A stretch of 64,000 nt of DNA, from positions 18,620,337 to 18,684,336 of the forward strand of contig NC_060064.1 in NCBI RefSeq assembly GCF_020283565.1, written 5' to 3'. Numbering within the stretch: the stretch's first letter is position 1; each line of letters begins with the position of its first letter. Below the pieces are notes generated by a model. It saw nothing but the letters and a program-made list of their open reading frames with translations, made no database searches and was not told where the DNA came from. Below are positions 1 to 11,764 of the stretch, in pieces. Origin of the DNA: Trifolium pratense. Its lineage: Eukaryota > Streptophyta > Magnoliopsida > Fabales > Fabaceae. A program made the translations under genes and the position numbers.

Positions 1-3000
1 ATTGGAAGATGGTGCAGATGAAGACCCAATTTGTCTGTGAGAACTAGTGGTTGATGTTGGGCCACGAGCAGGTAAATATTGACGTGGGTCAATATTGGGC
101 CTCTGGTGTTGCATAGCCAATGAAGGTTGGCCCATAGGATCAAAAAGTGTAGACATGTCATAGGTCACCGGCATAGTTGTGGCGGTGGGTGGTGGAAGAT
201 CGGCAAAGGAGAAGACGGCTGGTGCTACGGCCGCCTGTGGTGGTGGTAGAGGTGGTTGGGTTAACTCTGATGAATTAATGTGGCTTTGCATGTAGGAGAG
301 TTCAGCTTGTAGACTCAGCACCTGTGGAACAAAGGGCAAGAAAGAAATATCATGATCAAGAAAAATTATATTTTTTATGAAATACTGTTGTCTCTTAAGA
401 GTATTTTTATTTCAACACTGTTGTTTTTCTAAATAGAATTTCTTGTAATAATTTTGACATGTATGAAACTACTTTGAAAAAAATTGCTCTTTATTTTAAT
501 AATGCATACTACTCCGTCCCAAAATATAAGGGAAAATTGGTCAAAGAAAGTTGATGTATTTGGTTAAAAATTTGGACTAGATACATCTGTTAGATAATAA
601 TATTATTAGGGCTTTAAGTATTGAGCTTTATATGTTAGTAGTTTAGTAGTCCATTAGGAATTATTATAAATTATTTTGTAATCCTTATTTTGTTAAGTAA
701 TGCTATTATAATATTATTGAAACCCTAGCCGTCACTTTGTGTTTCTCTCTGAACTTTAACATGATATCAGAGCAAGGTTCGATCCGTCTTGAACCACATG
801 TTGGCTTCCGTTGTGAGTTCCCAAAAGTTTGGGAATATGTTTGCTCTGCTCTTTGATGATTAGTGGTCTGGTTAGTCCTTTTGATTTGTTTTATTTTTGT
901 TAGTTATTTGGTTGATTCGATTAGAATCTTGTAGGCTGTTTTGTTTTCGCATCCTATTGGTTCAAAGGTTCTTTAGGGATGGTGTTCTTCTCGGTTTGAT
1001 TTGCTTTTGTTCGTGTTGGTACGTAATTGATATTAAGAACAATGATATCAATTATTGGTAAGTAATTGATTTGCTTTTTGTGTCCAATAAATTGATGTGG
1101 TAGAACACATATTGCACCAAATTCTAGAACAGTGATGAAAGCTTGTTCTCGGCTAAAATTTTGATTGGTTTGGTTGGTTTCGTTTGATTTGTTTTGGTTT
1201 GGATTGATTTGATTCTGATTGGTTCCATTTAGATCGGTCTATTTGATTCGTTCGGTTTAGTCATGCTATGTTTAGTTTAGTTTCTTGCGGTTTATTTTGT
1301 TTTGTTATGGCTAGTTCTATCTGGTTCTGTCTGGTGAGTTAAGGTAATACTCACAATATGTCTGGTGAGCGAAAGCTCGCAATCTGTCTGTCTGGTGAGC
1401 GAAAGCTCGCAATCTGTCTGTCTGGTGAGCGAATACTCACAATTTGAAATTTGAATCCGGTGAGGGAATACTCACATTGAATCCGGTGAGGGAATACTCA
1501 CAATTTGAATCCGGTGAGGGAATACTCACATTGAATCCGGTGAGGGAATACTCACATTGAATCCGGTGAGGGAATACTCACAATTTGAAATTTGAATCCG
1601 GTGAGGGAATACTCACATTGAATCCAGTGAGGGAATACTCACATTGAATCCGGTGAGGGAATACTCACAATTCGAAGTCTGAAGGACTTGAATTTGAAGC
1701 TATTAGTTAATTTAGTTTATTTTCGGGTTGATTTGTAACAAGCTCAAAGCTTAGTACGCTTTAGCTTGAGGGGTAGTATTAGAAATAAAATATTTAGTTA
1801 GAGTAGTTTGATTTTCGTTTTTTGTTTGACAAACTCTCGATGATTATCTGATAATGCATCGTGAGTTTGAGGGGAAGTGTTAGATAATAATATTATTAGG
1901 GCTTTAAGTATTGGGCTTTATATGTTAGTAGTTTAGTAGTCCATTAGGAATTATTATAAATTATTTTGTAATCCTTATTTTGTTAAGTAATGCTATTATA
2001 ATATTATTGAAACCCTAGCCGTCACTTTGTGTTTCTCTCTGAACTTTAACAACATCAACTTTAGTTGACTAATTTTCCCTTATATTTTGGGACGGAGGGA
2101 GTATATGTAATGTGGGACATTTAGCTAAAAAATACTCTGATTCTAATTAAAAAAAATAGATGAATTTTTTTTTTTTTAAAAAAAATTACAACATAAAAGT
2201 ACACACTGAATATCTTTTTTGATAATAATGAAAATAGAAATAATATCATAACAATATAATGGATTTAATTCATATGTACTGTATAAGGTTGAAAAAATTA
2301 TGCGTATAATTATAGCTTACCATTTTGTTACTTTTTTGTCACATTAATTTTAAAATATCTCTATAATTATTATCAACTTGATAAAATATGATTGAATGGA
2401 TGTTTAGTACTTTTTTAATGTTGTAATGGACACAGATCATATACTCTACTAATACTTAACAGTTAATGATATTATTAGTAGTATAAAATAAGGTGAGAAC
2501 CCCAAGCTAATTTGAGAATAAAGGACCTAGGATGCAAAAATAACATTGACAAATGACAAGTATGAACGCGTGACTTTAAACAAACTTCTTGAAAATATAA
2601 ATAAAAGTTTTGTACAAACAAAGTCACTTGGGAAAAATAAACAAATGAACATGATTAAACTTGAAGGGAAAAAATATCTAAGATCAGCAATCTTCACCAA
2701 ATAATTTAAAGATCACTGTTTAGTAGTATTAATATTTCTGATTTGACATTGACCTATTTAACCATGGGGATTAGCAAATTATAGTAATCTTTATACTTTC
2801 CATTGAAAAAAATAAACTAATCTATATTTATATTATAGAGCACATAAAGTCAATTAATTATAATATTCGTAAGAATGACAATATAGAAGAAATTTGCATG
2901 TACTCAAGTTATTACTTAATGGACCGTAGAATTTCACTCAGTAATAATAAGAGAACACATTGTACCAAGAAATAAATGACAACATAAAAAGAGTGTTAAA

Positions 3001-6000
3001 AATGAGTTATAAAGTTTGTCAAAAAAAAAAAAAGAGTTATAATTAGTATATTCTTCCATCATTGTTCATAGTATTACTATAATTAGACTTTTAAAATAAG
3101 AATTTATAAAATAATTTGGACAATATAAGTCAATATGGTAAAAGAAAAAAAATATTTCTCTTCATGTTTTAACTCCCTTTTTCTTACACTCACCTCATTT
3201 TATTTTTAAGCAGTCAAATGAATATATAATAAAAATAACATTGTCATCAAATTACTCTATCAACTAAGATAATATTCGTAGTCGTTAGATTAATCCATTA
3301 GCTAATCGTAGAGATTGAAAAGAACTCCAGAGGCTCAACTATAGAAGCTATATTATTAAAGAAAAAAACCACAAAATATAGAGGGACTTTTACCCCATAA
3401 TTATGAAAGATTATTAACTACTCACCTCACGGTTACACATTCTCAAAGTCTAAAAGAAGAAGGATGAAATTGTTTTTAGTAACATTATTTATAATTTAAC
3501 AAAAAGATATATAGGGACAAATTAATTAATGTGAATTTTGATTTCCCTATCAAAATTGCTTAACTAAACCATGGAAACTACCGACCATATCCCTAAAACC
3601 AGCATGAACCAATGACTTTATGTAGACTCACTACTAGAAAACACAATTTTAGCCTCCAAAACTAGCGTCGGCCCCCGACACCGACGCTAATAGAGTCGGC
3701 CTATAGTCAGATTTTCTCACGCTAACCAATTAAAATTCATTGTTTATTATTTTAAAACATTAGCGTCGGCCTCACCGACTCTATAGAACAAAATGACTGA
3801 TGCTGGGTGTTCAAAAAATTGGTAGAGTCGGCCCATCCGATGCTATTACTTTTACTTGAAAAATATTAATTCTATATTTCCTCTTTTTCTCTCTATTTTT
3901 TTATTTTTCAGCAAAAACCTTTCCAAATTCTCTCATTCATTCATCATTCTCACGTTTCTCTCTTCTTTTTACCTCACTCACAATAAAAACCCTAATTTTT
4001 TTTTCTTCACTCACCAAACCCTCACTCGTTTGTAAATCTGAATTCCTAAACCCATCAATCAAAATCCTCTTTCTCTCCGTTCATCGTTCTGAGAATCACC
4101 AAACCCATCCATGGAATCCCTCACTCGTATTCGCTTGTAACCCTCGTTCCTCTTTCCCCTCAAATGTCACCAATGATTCTGAGAACCACTTTTGAAATAG
4201 CGATTCTCATACATCAGCTCTTGTCAGATCCCATCGATTTGAGAGGTTCTCAAACATGTCTCACTCACCGACGAAAAGGTTTCTAAAAGGTTCATTTTCT
4301 ATTGTGGTGAGTTAGTTCTCTTTAATAACTCTTATGCAAATAAATTTAGCCTTTGATTAATTTTACTTTAATCTGTTAAAATATATTTCAGTTTTTATAA
4401 AAAAATTAAAACTTCATATGATTTTTCCGAGGATTTAGCGGAATTCTTTTGAGTAGAAGCACATTGTTAGAGCATGTGATTTTTCTGAATTAGAACTGAC
4501 TATTGTTTCTGTCACTATATACGTTACTGATTTTTGTTAGTGTTCATTTCGGCTGATGGTATAAACTTAGTAATTAAATAAACACAATGGTCCTTCCTGC
4601 AAAAAGAGAAAGTAAAAACAATCAAAGTGATAATAGTGTTTTTCATGTTACCGTTGGCCGAATTCATCTCAAGGACTACTATGTGTTTTAATTAAATGAA
4701 ATGAAAGACTACTATGTGTTAAATGAAACATAGACTACCATGTGTTTTAATTAAATGAAATGAAAGACTACCATGTAATTTTTGGCCCTTGGTTGGAGAT
4801 AATGTCATGAACCATTGACAAATTAAGATTTCAAGAAGGTAATGTCTAAGGTGGCCTTTTCATGGTTCAATACTAATGGTGTCTGAAAATATCTTGAAAC
4901 ACTCTTTTAGTTTTGTTTGTGATTAGCAAATTTATAGAGTGTTGCTTCTATTATGACCCCAATGGTTTGAAGAATCATTGATGCAACACATGATGTACAT
5001 GTGGTTGCAAAAGAGTGACTGCCATGTTTTACATGCTCAAGGTTGAGGTTTATCAACCATATTCTCCTCAAGCTTTTTCAATCATTACGTGATGGTTTTG
5101 ATAATATGGTAAATTAATTAAAGCTTTCTAATTTCATTATTGAGTTCATCATGGGTTTGGTTGAATTGGTTAATTGATTTGAGATGTTAGTTTTAAATTG
5201 GGTTCATTATCTTATTTTTTTAGTTTCAGTAAATTAGTGCTCTTGGGCTTTCCATCAATAGGTCTTACTAATATACAGCAGCTCCTAGAAACATACCACA
5301 TAAGGTGGTTTTTAATTCTTATGTAAGCTGGATTTTAGATATTTGATATGTGCAGCATTATTTTGGTACTTCTAAGTTAATTCATATTCCATTTGGTTGA
5401 AGGTATTGAATTCTGCTTGTGTGGAAAGCTATTTGTGAGCTTTGGAAGTAAGTCAGATGCTTCACTTGTGAATACTAGATTTGTTTTTAATTATGCTTTA
5501 CTTGTGAACACTAAATTTGTTATCATAACTCATATAAAGTCTAGTTTTCCATTTGGGTAGTTGTACTTCAATGGCTCTCTCTTTGGATTTTGCTAATTAT
5601 GTAGAGTCATTTGTTGTTCATTTGTTGAAGAATCAAGAGATGAATCAATTGTTCTTCGTTATTGATTCAATTATATTTTTATCATAGCTAAAATCAAAAT
5701 CATTATTTGCTTTTAGATCTTTTGACAAAGGACTATATAACTCCGATCAGAAGTTCACCGTCGCCTCTTACAGCACCACTGGAGTGGTAAGTTCTTTAAG
5801 TTTGCATTAATCAATATTATATTCGTATATGTATAATATATGTATATGTATATGTACACATGTTAATTTTGCATTATTAGAATGACATATGTTTTGACAA
5901 AGGCACATAGTTCATCTCATAATAAATAACAAAGTCTTTCTCATAGGAATTGATCAACTTTTTGGGTTTTACTATATAGGATATAAAAGAAGTGAAGAGG

Positions 6001-9000
6001 ATCCTATTTTGCTTCAGTTATCTCATTGGTTACTTCATCTCATTGTTTGGATACACAAAGAATTGAACCATTAATTGATTTCTATCTCTATAATCAATTA
6101 CAATCTTTTTGTTTGAATTTCTTGCTGTGATTGTTAAATTGAATGTAGCTTATAAACTGTTGTTCTTTGAAAGATCAAACTGTGTGACTCTTAGTTCATA
6201 GACAGAGTATTTTGGTAGCTTTGGTCTCTATTGGTTTCAGGAATTGCTTGTGTGTAACTGGTCTAGGAGACATTCTCTTTTTATTTTGCTAATTATTACT
6301 ACCATATTTTTCCCACTTCACTAGTTCCTTATTTTTTTTTCTTTTGTAAATGTCATTCATTGTCATTTAAATGTTGATAATTATTGACTTATGTTATAAT
6401 TAAGCAGAGAATAAAAATCTCAAAGATGAAACATCCTCTAAAGCAACCCTAGATAATGTTTGTTTCAGCTAGTTTTATATTAATATATCTCATTTTGGCT
6501 TGTTCAAAAAAAAAAAAAAGTTTGTTTCAGCTAATGAGGTTTATACCTAGCCTGTTTTTTTGAATTACTTTTAATTCCATTTATCATTGTCTTTGCTATA
6601 TCAGTGTTGATTAACTCTGCTTTTGTTTTTTTAAAAACCGTTTTACCAGTCAATTGATAATTATTGACTTATTGTCAAGATATTGTTCAACCCCTAGTAT
6701 TTCTTTTTCTTCTTTCATTTTTGCTTTGAGTATCGATGCCCATCCTAATTATGGTTTAAAATTAGTTCTCTATTTTCTATAAATTATCATTCACTTGTTA
6801 TCAGCTAATTTATTTGACTGCGTATAATTAGGAAAGTGATCAAATATACAAGGAGCTAGGATTTGCGGACAGAATCACACTCATATAGCAGTGGAAAATA
6901 ATGTTTGTGTACTATCATTGGTAAAACTTTTCAATTTTTCTTCATTCCCTCATATTTTAATGATTTATATTCTTATTTCATCTCGGTTCTATTCTCTGTT
7001 CTACTTGGTTGAGTGTGTTGCTTGTTTAGATATCTTGTAAGATTCATAATTGATTAAGTGCTAGTCTACTATGTTGGAATTCTTGGTCATAGAAACAAAG
7101 CATCACTACTAATGTATGCTTTTTGTTTTATGTGTTGTTTTTTCTCTAGCTCTTTTCCTGTGTATTTGTTTCTGGTTTTCTGTTTTTTTAGGTGCAGGCT
7201 TATGGCGTTTTTCCCTTAGTGTATCCATCTGTTTGGGATTATTGCTGCTACTGGTGCTAGTTTAATTTTTGCTTTGACACTTTATTGGTGTTTTGTTGTA
7301 GCTAGCTGGGTGTTTTTAAGTTCTTTCTTCTAGTGTTTTGTAGTCCTTTAATGTTTCTTTGGTTGGGCTTTGGTCTTGTAATGGTAACGTTTTAGTACAC
7401 CTTGTATTCTTAGGTCAAGACTTCTCATCTCTAGGTAAAAAGTTATTGTGGTCAAGACTTTGAAGATCTTGTTCACAAATGTTTCTTGTTTCTCAATTAT
7501 TTCATTATGGCTACTATCTTTGAGATGTCATGCATGGGATGATATCCCGTAATCGTAACAAATGTCTATCTAGCATGATGGGAATGCAGGTACTGGATGC
7601 AATTGAGTTAATGCCATTTTATTTTATAAGATAGTATTAATTTATTTTGAATGATCTATTAAACCGGTGTATTTAAAGTTTTCCTAGATTCATAGGCATA
7701 TTGGTCCAAGGATGCAGTATGAGTTATACTAATGACATTATTTTTGTCGCATTTCTAAGTTATCAATTGTATCAATTGTATAAATACAATTGTGTTCTTG
7801 GCTTTCTTTTATGCCTTTGACTCTTTATCTTTGGTTTTGATGACCTTAATGAGTACATTGGTAGAGATTTTATGATTGTTATCTTTGGTTTTGATATTTT
7901 AATGAATATATTGGTAGAGATTTTATGGTTGTGAGAAATTATGGTCGAAAACTATGAAAGATAATAATTTTTTGATGTATTTTTAGAAATACAGGATAGG
8001 TTCCTTTCTAGGATGAGTTTTTTAAATTAAAAAATAAAAAACAAAAGCGTCTGCTTTAGCGGACGCTACATAATTCAGAAACTAAAATATAGCATCTTTT
8101 TAGAGCAGACGCTACATTTAGCGTCACTCAAGCGGACTCTAAGGGTGACGTTTTATAACACCAATATATATGTGTAGCGTCACCCAAAAATCGAAGCTAC
8201 TAGCGTCTGCCTCATATACATGTCACTAGCTTCCGCTTAGCATCTAACGGGACGGACGTCAAATAGCGTCTGCTGGACGCAACTGTCTAGCTTCGGGCAT
8301 TTAAGTGTCTGCCACGATGTAGACGCTAAGCTGACGCTAAGTACCTTGTAGCGTCTGCTTTTTGCCATTTAGCGTCTCTTTATGGCCGACGCTCCAAAGC
8401 AGTTTTCTTGTAGTGACTACCCATTTGAGTACGTAACAACCGACCACATAACATATTAAAAGATTTTTGGATTTCACTAAAATGTATAGAAACTGTTCCC
8501 TCTTACTATAGTTACTTCCATGGCTTACCAAGCCCTAACCTTTTTCTTTTCATCTTTCCCCAAACCTTCCTTTTTGTTTCTTTTTTGGATGCCACAAAAA
8601 GCACTGCAAATACAATATGTATATATATGCAAAGACCTTTGTTGAAGGAATTTGGAGGGTGTATATATGTATAATATATTTCCTTATAGAAAATGAATTC
8701 ATTTTTTGAAAAAAAAAACTTATATTTATACATCTATATGGCTTCATTTTTTTTTTAGTGAATACTTATGTGGCTTCATTTATAAGCTGTTTGTTAAAAT
8801 AAATTTACTAACAATAATATATTTTGATATTTTTGAATAAATATTTTGGTTGTAATTAAAATGAGTTTCAAAAGCATCAATGTGAACATAAGAATATGGG
8901 GTTAATTAAATTCCATTTTCACTTATTAGCTAAAAAACAAAAATAAATAAATTTGGGGGGGGGTGCTAAATGAGATGTATGTGATTTTTTTTTTTGGTGA

Positions 9001-9703
9001 GATATATGTAGTTTGCATCATCTTGCAACTTTGTCTAAATAAATAAAAACCTTTATACTCAAAATCTGACCACTTTCTAAATTCCTTATAAGATGCTGAT
9101 TTGAGTCAAGAAAAATGGGATTAATCTATTTCAAAAAATGACATGCTAATTAAATTAACCATAGTTTTGAAGAAGTAGCTAGCCCAGTGGTTTGGAGTTG
9201 GGACGGACAGACCGAATGACTACCGTGTATGAGGTTCAGATTCGATCTCTGCTATTAACATTTTTCCTCCCCTAATTAACTTACAACTAAAATTTAACTA
9301 TAGAAAAATTAAATGAACCATAATTCTAACAAGAACTCTTATGATCAAAATCCAACATTAATTAATGAGTTACCTGTTGCTGGAGAGCAAAGATGTGACC
9401 AACACATCCATAGATAGGATCTCTCAATCTTGCTTGAGCTTCATAACAAAGAGAGACTGCAGCATCAAGCCTCCTATTAATTGGAATGCCAAGAAGGAGT
9501 TTGGATACATTACTAGCCCCAAAAACTTTATGCACAGCCGCGAAATGGGTTGTGCCATGCTCCGAATCAAAGTACGGAGCAAAAATACACCCTGACACAC
9601 ATTTCCTCCTTAAAAACTTGCATGCCCCACAAGGGCTACCGCTATTGCCGCCACTCCCACTACCACCACCGTTACTGCCGCTGCCACTAGAGTTTAGACT
9701 CAT
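1..9703 (-). CDS. LBD30-like: LOB-domain transcription factor, LBD18/LBD30 class (partial, 3' end outside window)
   Basis: Two exons on the minus strand. Exon 1 is 9703-9374 (110 codons), then a GT-AG intron 9373-322, then exon 2 from 321 to beyond the window edge (107 codons seen, no stop). The protein starts with a Ser/Gly-rich leader (residues 1-23). The LOB domain follows, with the zinc-binding C block C25-x2-C28-x6-C35-x3-C39, the GAS block around [17 protein letters not shown], the DPIYGC signature, and a leucine-zipper-like segment crossing the intron ([16 protein letters not shown]). The C-terminus is Pro/Ser-rich and has YDMSTLFDP, similar to class Ib LBD30/LBD18 tails. Family knowledge: plant-specific nuclear DNA-binding factors acting in lateral organ and lateral root development and xylem differentiation, dimerising through the coiled coil. 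The intron position after LQQQ is the usual one. The intron is very long because of inserted transposons. The choice between LBD18 and LBD30 as ortholog is uncertain. Confidence 0.93.
588..761 (+). repeat. 5' LTR of the small LTR element
   Basis: 174 bp, TG...CA ends. Near-identical to 1878-2051. Confidence 0.93.
1330..1672 (+). repeat. Tandem repeat of 12 hairpin units inside the small LTR element
   Basis: Units of 26-35 bp each contain a short dyad. Units 2 and 3 read GTGAGCGAAAGCTCGC (stem closed by a GAAA loop). Most later units read GTGAGGGAATACTCAC (5-bp stem, 6-base loop). Unit 4 is a hybrid, and unit 1 has a longer loop. All 12 keep the GTGAG arm and a pairing 3' arm. Confidence 0.92.
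1878..2051 (+). repeat. 3' LTR of the small LTR element
   Basis: 174 bp, one difference from the 5' LTR, and preceded by a polypurine tract. Confidence 0.93.
2104..3625. other. AT-rich intron sequence, nothing recognised
   Basis: Inside the long LBD18/30-like intron. Homopolymer runs and A/T-rich sequence only; no reading frame, terminal repeat or tRNA-like box was seen. Confidence 0.6.
3629..8415. mobile_element. CACTA (En/Spm-type) DNA transposon, non-autonomous
   Basis: Left end cactactagaaaacacaat; right end is the inverted complement of cactacaagaaaactgct. The 3-bp target duplication act is at 3626-3628 and 8416-8418, all typical of CACTA elements. Subterminal regions carry many short repeats: agcgtcggc/agtcggc at about 3660-3850, and gcgtctgc or its complement gcagacgc at about 8045-8395. 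The 4.2 kb interior has no long reading frame and no recognisable transposase. A C/T-rich stretch at about 3900-4150 (many tctctc, aaaccctaa, one ATGGAATCC) looks like a plant 5' UTR, so host sequence may have been captured. It lies in the LBD18/30-like intron. Confidence 0.9.
8419..9170. other. AT-rich intron sequence, nothing recognised
   Basis: Short open frames of 60-70 codons here are AT-rich and lack any familiar motif. Nothing else was seen. Confidence 0.5.
9172..9275 (+). mobile_element. tRNA-derived SINE-like repeat
   Basis: An A-box-like tagcccagtggtttggagt is followed at tRNA-like spacing by a B-box-like gaggttcagattcgatct. No clean target duplication was found, so the ends are approximate. 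Confidence 0.5.
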
Positions 9704-9916
9704 CTCTAGGGTTACTAATTATTACTTTTTTAATTTTTTTTTTAAAAAAAGTTTATAGTATATTTAGGGATGTAATAATTAGGTTAAAAAAAACACTAGG
9801 GTTTGGTTAATTTTGTGAGAGTCGCATAGCCCATGACTATGAAGGAAAAAATTGAAAGAAGGAAGGAATTAAGGAAAGAAGAGGAATGGTAGTGTTTGTA
9901 GGAATAGTTGGTGAGG

Positions 9917-9926
9917 TTATATATAG
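9917..9926 (-). promoter_or_regulatory. Candidate TATA box of the LBD18/30-like gene
   Basis: Reads ctatatataa on the minus strand, about 215 bases upstream of the ATG at 9703. That leaves a plausible 5' UTR of about 180 bases. Position and sequence only; no transcription start evidence. Confidence 0.45.
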
Positions 9927-9930
9927 ATAG

Positions 9931-10580
9931 GAATTAAGGAAAGAATGAACAAGTTTTTAAAGCCACGCCAAAGAGCAAAGGCTTAACCTCTAAATTAAGC
10001 TTCTTGCGTGAAGAAAAACATAAGATAAAAATTATAATTAGTTAGCTATATATATACCTTAAAATGATTCACACTTTTCCTCATTTGTCCTTCTCTACTC
10101 CTCGTGAAATTTTTCAACATAACGCATGTTCTTTTCTTCCTCAAACACACTTAGAGTCACACAAAAAATAACATGAACTCTCTCTATATAGTTGTATATC
10201 ATGTGATCAAAGCAAGTTATGTATTGGGAAAGAAGCTTTGAATTTGAGGTGATGATGATGTATATGTATCTTGAAAGCGGTTTTTGTTAATATGAGAGAG
10301 AGAAACGTGTCATGGTGTGGCTAAACTTGTTAATAGCATGTTTTAAGCTGCGTGGAGGGCAAAAGACGCCAACTCTCCTTTTCTAAGTTTCTTACAATCA
10401 TACAACAACATTGTCGAAAATGACTCAACCTTTTGTCTTTCTCTTCTTTACAAAATACTAATTTAGAGTGTCTTTGGCTTATAAGTTTTTCTTGATAAAA
10501 ATATACGTATTTGATAAGCTTATCTAATTAGTTTATAGTATTTTTGAGATACTAATTCAAGTAGCGTATGAGCTATAAAC
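9931..10580. other. Upstream region of the LBD18/30-like gene
   Basis: AT-rich sequence upstream of the candidate TATA box. GA-rich tracts (gagagagag near 10294) and no reading frame. No specific operator could be assigned. Confidence 0.4.
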
Positions 10581-10589
10581 TAGTTTTTC

Positions 10590-11760
10590 AGCTACTGATG
10601 ATGGCTCTGCAAGTGCACAGAATCGCAATCAAGTAATAAAGTGATAAGTTATCGTTCTCCACAGGGATTGTGCCAAAATTACTAGTTTCACTTAAGAATT
10701 TAGATAGTTTTGCATTCGCTTTGTTGTTTAGAGATAGTTGTGCTGATAAAAATAAATACCAGGAAAATAAATGACTATAAAAGTAAAATGGTGCGTGTGT
10801 GTCCACGCAAGGTGGTTAAGTGTTTTCGAATCCCTCCCTTACTCTTACTTGGTGGTTAATTTCCTTTGTTCCCCTCTATTAGGATTAGTCTTATATAAAA
10901 TAGGTTCAGGAGCACTCTTTGCCTATTTCTATTACAAACTGGTTAGAGCCTAGTTTAGGTTGTCTTACTCTGCTTATATGTATCATCGTCCTAGTCGGTT
11001 TCACTTTTTCGTTTAAACTTAGGTATCCTTACCCTTAAGGCTCAATTTCGTCGCAAGTTGTCGCGTGTGCCTAAACTAGTCATCACCCTAATGACAGGTA
11101 GAATTTACCGTTCTTGACTTAGCTTTAATCTTACGCTAAAACCGCTGATAATGAATTTAATGGTTTCATATATGTTCTAGCATACGTCCTTCGGTCGGGA
11201 CAATTAACTTCGTTTCCTATCCGATATCCACTAATTTCCTTAGAGTTTATTCTAATGTGATCAGTATTAAAATAAAGAATAAAAACCGGACAATAAAAGA
11301 GTTTATATAAGAACAATTGAATTTAAACTCAAATTATACAAAATCAAGCATTCGTAAGGGAGTTCATCGACTCCACCTAACCTATGAAAAATAAATTACA
11401 AAGACAATAAAGAAAAGAACCTTATTGGCCTTGAAGTTCCTTGGCCCTCCTTGCCTCCTCCTTAGAGTTTTCCTAACTCTAGAGTGAATATTGAATATGT
11501 TCCAATATTTCTGAATAAATAATAGTGAAGGAGGAAGACTAGTTTTTCAGCTGGGTTCGGTCTATTTTTGCGCGTCCATCGCACCAATCGTGGCCACGAT
11601 GGCGTGTAATTTTGCCTCATTGTAGTCACGATGGATCATATCGTGGTACGATGGAAGATCTTCTCCATATTTCCTGCTTTCTTCAACCGTCTTTCATCGT
11701 GCCACGATGACAAGTCATCGTGGTACGATGGTAAAGATTTGTTGCATACTTAAAATGACT
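10590..11760. repeat. Probable LTR-retrotransposon remnant with cgtggtacgatgg motifs
   Basis: The segment starts with gatggctctgcaagtgcacag and the phrase tatcgttctccacagggatt, which I associate with repetitive legume retrotransposon sequence. At 11570-11735 several copies of near-palindromic motifs (catcgtgccacgatg, tcgtggtacgatgg) lie close together. Base composition is more GC-rich than the flanks. No coding frame or LTR pair was identified, so the class is uncertain. Confidence 0.4.
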
Positions 11761-11764
11761 TTTA

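Larger units (their letters stand above)
588..2051 (+). mobile_element. Small non-autonomous Copia-type LTR element (TRIM/LARD-like)
   Basis: Two 174-bp LTRs (588-761 and 1878-2051) differ at one base (a/g at about 624/1914). Both start TGTTAG and end TTAACA. The target duplication acatc is at 583-587 and 2052-2056. A primer binding site, tgatatcagagc, follows the first LTR (initiator-Met tRNA type). A purine tract, gagtttgaggggaag, precedes the second. The 1.1 kb interior has no reading frame of note and contains a 12-unit tandem hairpin repeat. The stretch before the 3' LTR (gacaaactctcgatg ... gcatcgtgagtttgagggga) matches the same place in the Copia element at 37839-41964, so it is probably mobilised by that lineage. 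Confidence 0.93.
512..2101. mobile_element. Stowaway-like MITE split by a later LTR-element insertion
   Basis: The left arm (512-587) begins ctccgtcccaaaatataag and the right arm (2057-2101) ends with its inverted complement, cttatattttgggacggag. The outer arms are imperfect inverted repeats, flanked by TA at 510-511 and 2102-2103. Without the nested element the MITE is about 120 bp. It lies in the LBD18/30-like intron. Confidence 0.8.

Noticed and set aside
1330..1672. CRISPR-like repeat array
   Set aside because: The intervening sequences are not unique spacers, the setting is a plant retroelement, and units are contiguous variants of one minisatellite.
9172..9275. A tRNA gene
   Set aside because: A- and B-box-like motifs are present, but no cloverleaf can be drawn and the B box is interrupted. 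A SINE explains it better, as at the other tRNA-like sites.
9486..9758. Plus-strand frame opposite LBD exon 1
   Set aside because: Shadow of the strongly conserved minus-strand LOB domain.
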